From assembly GCA_019648995.1 (NCBI GenBank), contig BLXT01003341.1:11079-32804 (forward strand): a stretch of DNA of 21,726 nucleotides. The letters are read 5' to 3'. Shown in pieces: positions 20,222-21,726 of the stretch. A model generated the notes under the pieces. It was not told the origin of the DNA. It saw nothing but the letters and a program-made list of their open reading frames with translations, and did not search any database. Origin of the DNA: Plakobranchus ocellatus (taxonomy: Eukaryota > Mollusca > Gastropoda > Plakobranchidae). Numbering within the stretch: position 1 is the stretch's first letter; every line of letters begins with the position of its first letter. The translations under genes and the position numbers were made by a program.

Positions 20222-20487
20222 AGTAGGTCCCACGCTTTGTCCAAGAATTGGGGAACCAGGAGTAGGGTCCTGATTGTTCTTGGCATACAGCATTTGAGGT
20301 AGTTTGCCATTGCTTTCCTCGCCGCCTTTACTTTTGCTCGGTCTTAAGAGACCTAGCTACCCAATAAGTGCTGGTTGGACACAAAGGAGTGATGAAAATC
20401 TAACTTGGCCCGGACTGGGAATCCAACCCCGGACCTCTTGGATGGTAGCTAACTGCCCTACCAGATGAGCCACCATTCCCACCCCTG
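20222..20487 (-). mobile_element. tRNA-derived SINE, copy 2 of a two-copy family
   Basis: On the minus strand the head has a good A box, TGGCTCATCTGG (20461-20472), and B box GGGGTTGGATTCCC (20417-20430). The body follows with TAGCTAGGTCTCTTAAGACC, GGCGGCGAGGAAAGCAATGG, CCAAGAACAATCAGGACCCT and CCTGGTTCCCC, ending near GGGACCTACTT. The blocks, in this order, are shared with the + strand element at 7828-8078, so the two are members of one SINE family in opposite orientations. It lies inside copy 3 and is absent at that place in copies 1 and 2, so it inserted after the duplication or was lost in the others. It looks better kept than the 7828 copy. No clear target duplication was found. Confidence 0.8.
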
Positions 20488-21195
20488 TCTTTGACCATAA
20501 TCAAATGAAAAAGCTAGATTGTTTGTCATACTGAAAGTTAAAAAAAAAAAAAGGTGCAATGACATACCACAGGCATTAAGCCCATCGAAAAGAGCAAAGA
20601 TAGAATCAGGCATGCCATACATGTATTTGAGGAAACTTTATTCTTACAATATCGCACCAGTGCCATTCATACGGATATTCCAGATAAAGGGTGACTCTGT
20701 CTACCGCTGTGCGATCAGTGCAGAATGAAGTCAGGGCAAGTTTATCAAGCACTGCTTTACCAACGCTTTTGATAGAAAATTGGAAATTGCTGACACTTTG
20801 CCCTCGAGCAACTCTCTAAAAGACGAAAATCAAATAGTATAGTCTCAGATATTTCCACAATATTCTTCTCAATATTGAAAATTTGAAAAACCAGACAATG
20901 AAAGATAAAAAGAAAGGAAGGAGAGAGATAGAGACAGGTGCAAAATATGAACATATCTTTAGAGAGAATTGAAAAGGCAAAAGTCAGAAGTATACTAATA
21001 GGAAGAAAACGATGCTAAGATAGAGAGAGGAGAGAATCAGTAAGAAAAAGGATAGGAAAAATGAACAGCCACATTTCTGGATACGGCTTCCCTTGAACTT
21101 CACAAACTTAAGAATTGTGAAAATTCAGGTAACATGTTTCAAATATACCGCATTCAGTTCGAGAACTTTGAAGATTTCCTAAATTCTTCATACAG

Positions 21196-21268
21196 AAACG
21201 TACTACAACTGGTGCAGTAACTACACGGAGACCCATGTCACCCGCGTCTTCTCCCGAAAACTAAGGTG
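21196..21268 (+). other. Conserved exon-like block, copy 3
   Basis: This is the cleanest of the three blocks: 73 bases between CTTCATACAG and GTATGCG. One frame reads T-Y-Y-N-W-C-S-N-Y-T-E-T followed by HVTRVFSRKLR without a stop. Its start resembles the NWCSYTxTxxV opening of EMI domains. Another frame reads KRTTTGAVTTRRPMSPASSP and ends EN-TAA. About 65 bases upstream, AATTCAG/GTAAC (21123-21133) looks like a donor site and is kept in all three copies as CAGGTAA, so a mini-intron is conceivable. The substitutions between copies are all amino-acid-changing in the NWC frame, which argues against constraint there. Confidence 0.35.
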
Positions 21269-21696
21269 GTATGCGTAATCAATGCATTAAATTTAGTAGA
21301 CCATAAATTAAATAACAATATGCTGATTATTGGCATATTTAACACAATGATTATTCATATCGCCTTGTCCGGAAGGTAATACAAAATATCTAAATATGTG
21401 AAATGGTGCTCAGTGCGCTAACAGTCTGCTGCAAAAAAATCTCTTGACTGACGACTTGTAGACAAACAAACTGCATAGACTGAACGACAAACGACAGAAT
21501 ATGCATTGGTGCACAGCTTCCCTCTGAAAGCTCCAGTGGTGATGGATATACTGTGAGTAGCATCAATACATATATCATGTAACAAAAGTTAGAGAGTAAA
21601 AAAAATGATAAAGAAATACTTTGCCCTATTTGGATTTGACGAACAGAAATAAATAAAATATTAAAATACTATCACCAAAGAAGCAGGAATGCAAAG

Positions 21697-21723
21697 AATA
21701 AAAAAAAAAAAAAAAAAAAAAAA
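21697..21723. repeat. AATAAA followed by a 24-base A run
   Basis: AATAAA overlaps the start of an uninterrupted run of 24 A (21700-21723). Copy 1 has a broken A-rich version at the same relative place (4805-4828). It is either a simple A expansion or the poly-A tail of an element whose continuation is outside the window. Confidence 0.7.
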
Positions 21724-21726
21724 GGG

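Larger units (their letters stand above)
17590..21726 (+). repeat. Copy 3 of the ~3.8-kb unit, with insertions and a deletion
   Basis: Copy 3 follows copy 2 head to tail and covers the whole unit: CGGGCGGATAAGATGATAAA (17611) matches copy 1 at 1041, and the A-rich end matches 4810-4830. Against copy 1 it carries an insertion of about 477 bases (18386-18862) and a SINE with surrounding T-rich sequence (about 20105-20560). It lacks about 120 bases after TTGAAAGAGGATT (20049) and about 440 bases corresponding to 3540-3980. The unit runs into the poly-A at the window edge, so its true end is unseen. Confidence 0.8.

Noticed and set aside
21196-21268. Calling the NWC frame a genuine EMI-domain exon
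   Set aside because: The likeness is short and all nine substitutions between copies are amino-acid-changing in that frame. Copy 1 has a stop and copy 2 a frameshift. Kept only as an open finding.
21697-21723. Poly-A run as the end of a processed transcript
   Set aside because: Copy 1 has a related A-rich stretch at the same place, so it may be a local A expansion, and the window ends before the context can be judged.
1-21726. CRISPR array, prokaryotic operon, phage or viral genes
   Set aside because: No regularly spaced identical repeats, no dense long frames and no ribosome binding sites. Repeats here are eukaryotic SINE, LINE and microsatellite types.

Overview
The window looks like a gene-free, repeat-dense stretch of animal nuclear DNA. 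It is AT-rich and full of simple repeats. It carries tRNA-derived SINE fragments (Pol III A and B boxes), a 5'-truncated LINE with its ORF2 C-terminus, a probable 2-kb DNA transposon with inverted ends and a target duplication, and diverged segmental duplications. There are no operons, ribosome binding sites or dense long reading frames, so it is not bacterial, viral or organellar. SINEs with these tRNA heads and a LINE C-terminus with GRQREKIMDG and WRDMIANA motifs suggest an invertebrate. A mollusc or other lophotrochozoan is my guess, with low confidence. I find no intact protein-coding gene. The longest open frame (153 codons, 11675-12136) lies in a tandem repeat whose sister copy breaks the frame.

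Layout. 1-1020: simple trinucleotide repeats and one SINE relic. 1021-4830: copy 1 of a 3.8-kb unit. 4831-10924: low-information DNA with TTGATTGG-like, TTG, ATG and purine-rich tracts and several SINE pieces; the best SINE is at 7828-8078. 10925-15569: four to five diverged tandem units of about 0.55-0.8 kb. One of these is interrupted by a LINE fragment (12733-12919) and one by a 2.05-kb inverted-repeat element (13225-15273). 15570-17530: copy 2 of the 3.8-kb unit, missing its 5' half. 17590-21726: copy 3, directly head-to-tail with copy 2, carrying a 477-bp insertion and a SINE (20222-20487), and running off the window end.

The copies act as references for one another. Comparing units shows the empty site of the DNA element and of the LINE fragment, a 91-bp internal duplication found only in copy 2, and a deletion of about 440 bp found only in copy 3. 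The best-kept segment of the 3.8-kb unit is a 73-nt block near its 3' end (4315, 17236, 21196). It is bounded by splice-like AG and GTATGC signals, but its substitutions do not give clean support for coding. All function calls rest on reading by eye; no database search was possible.
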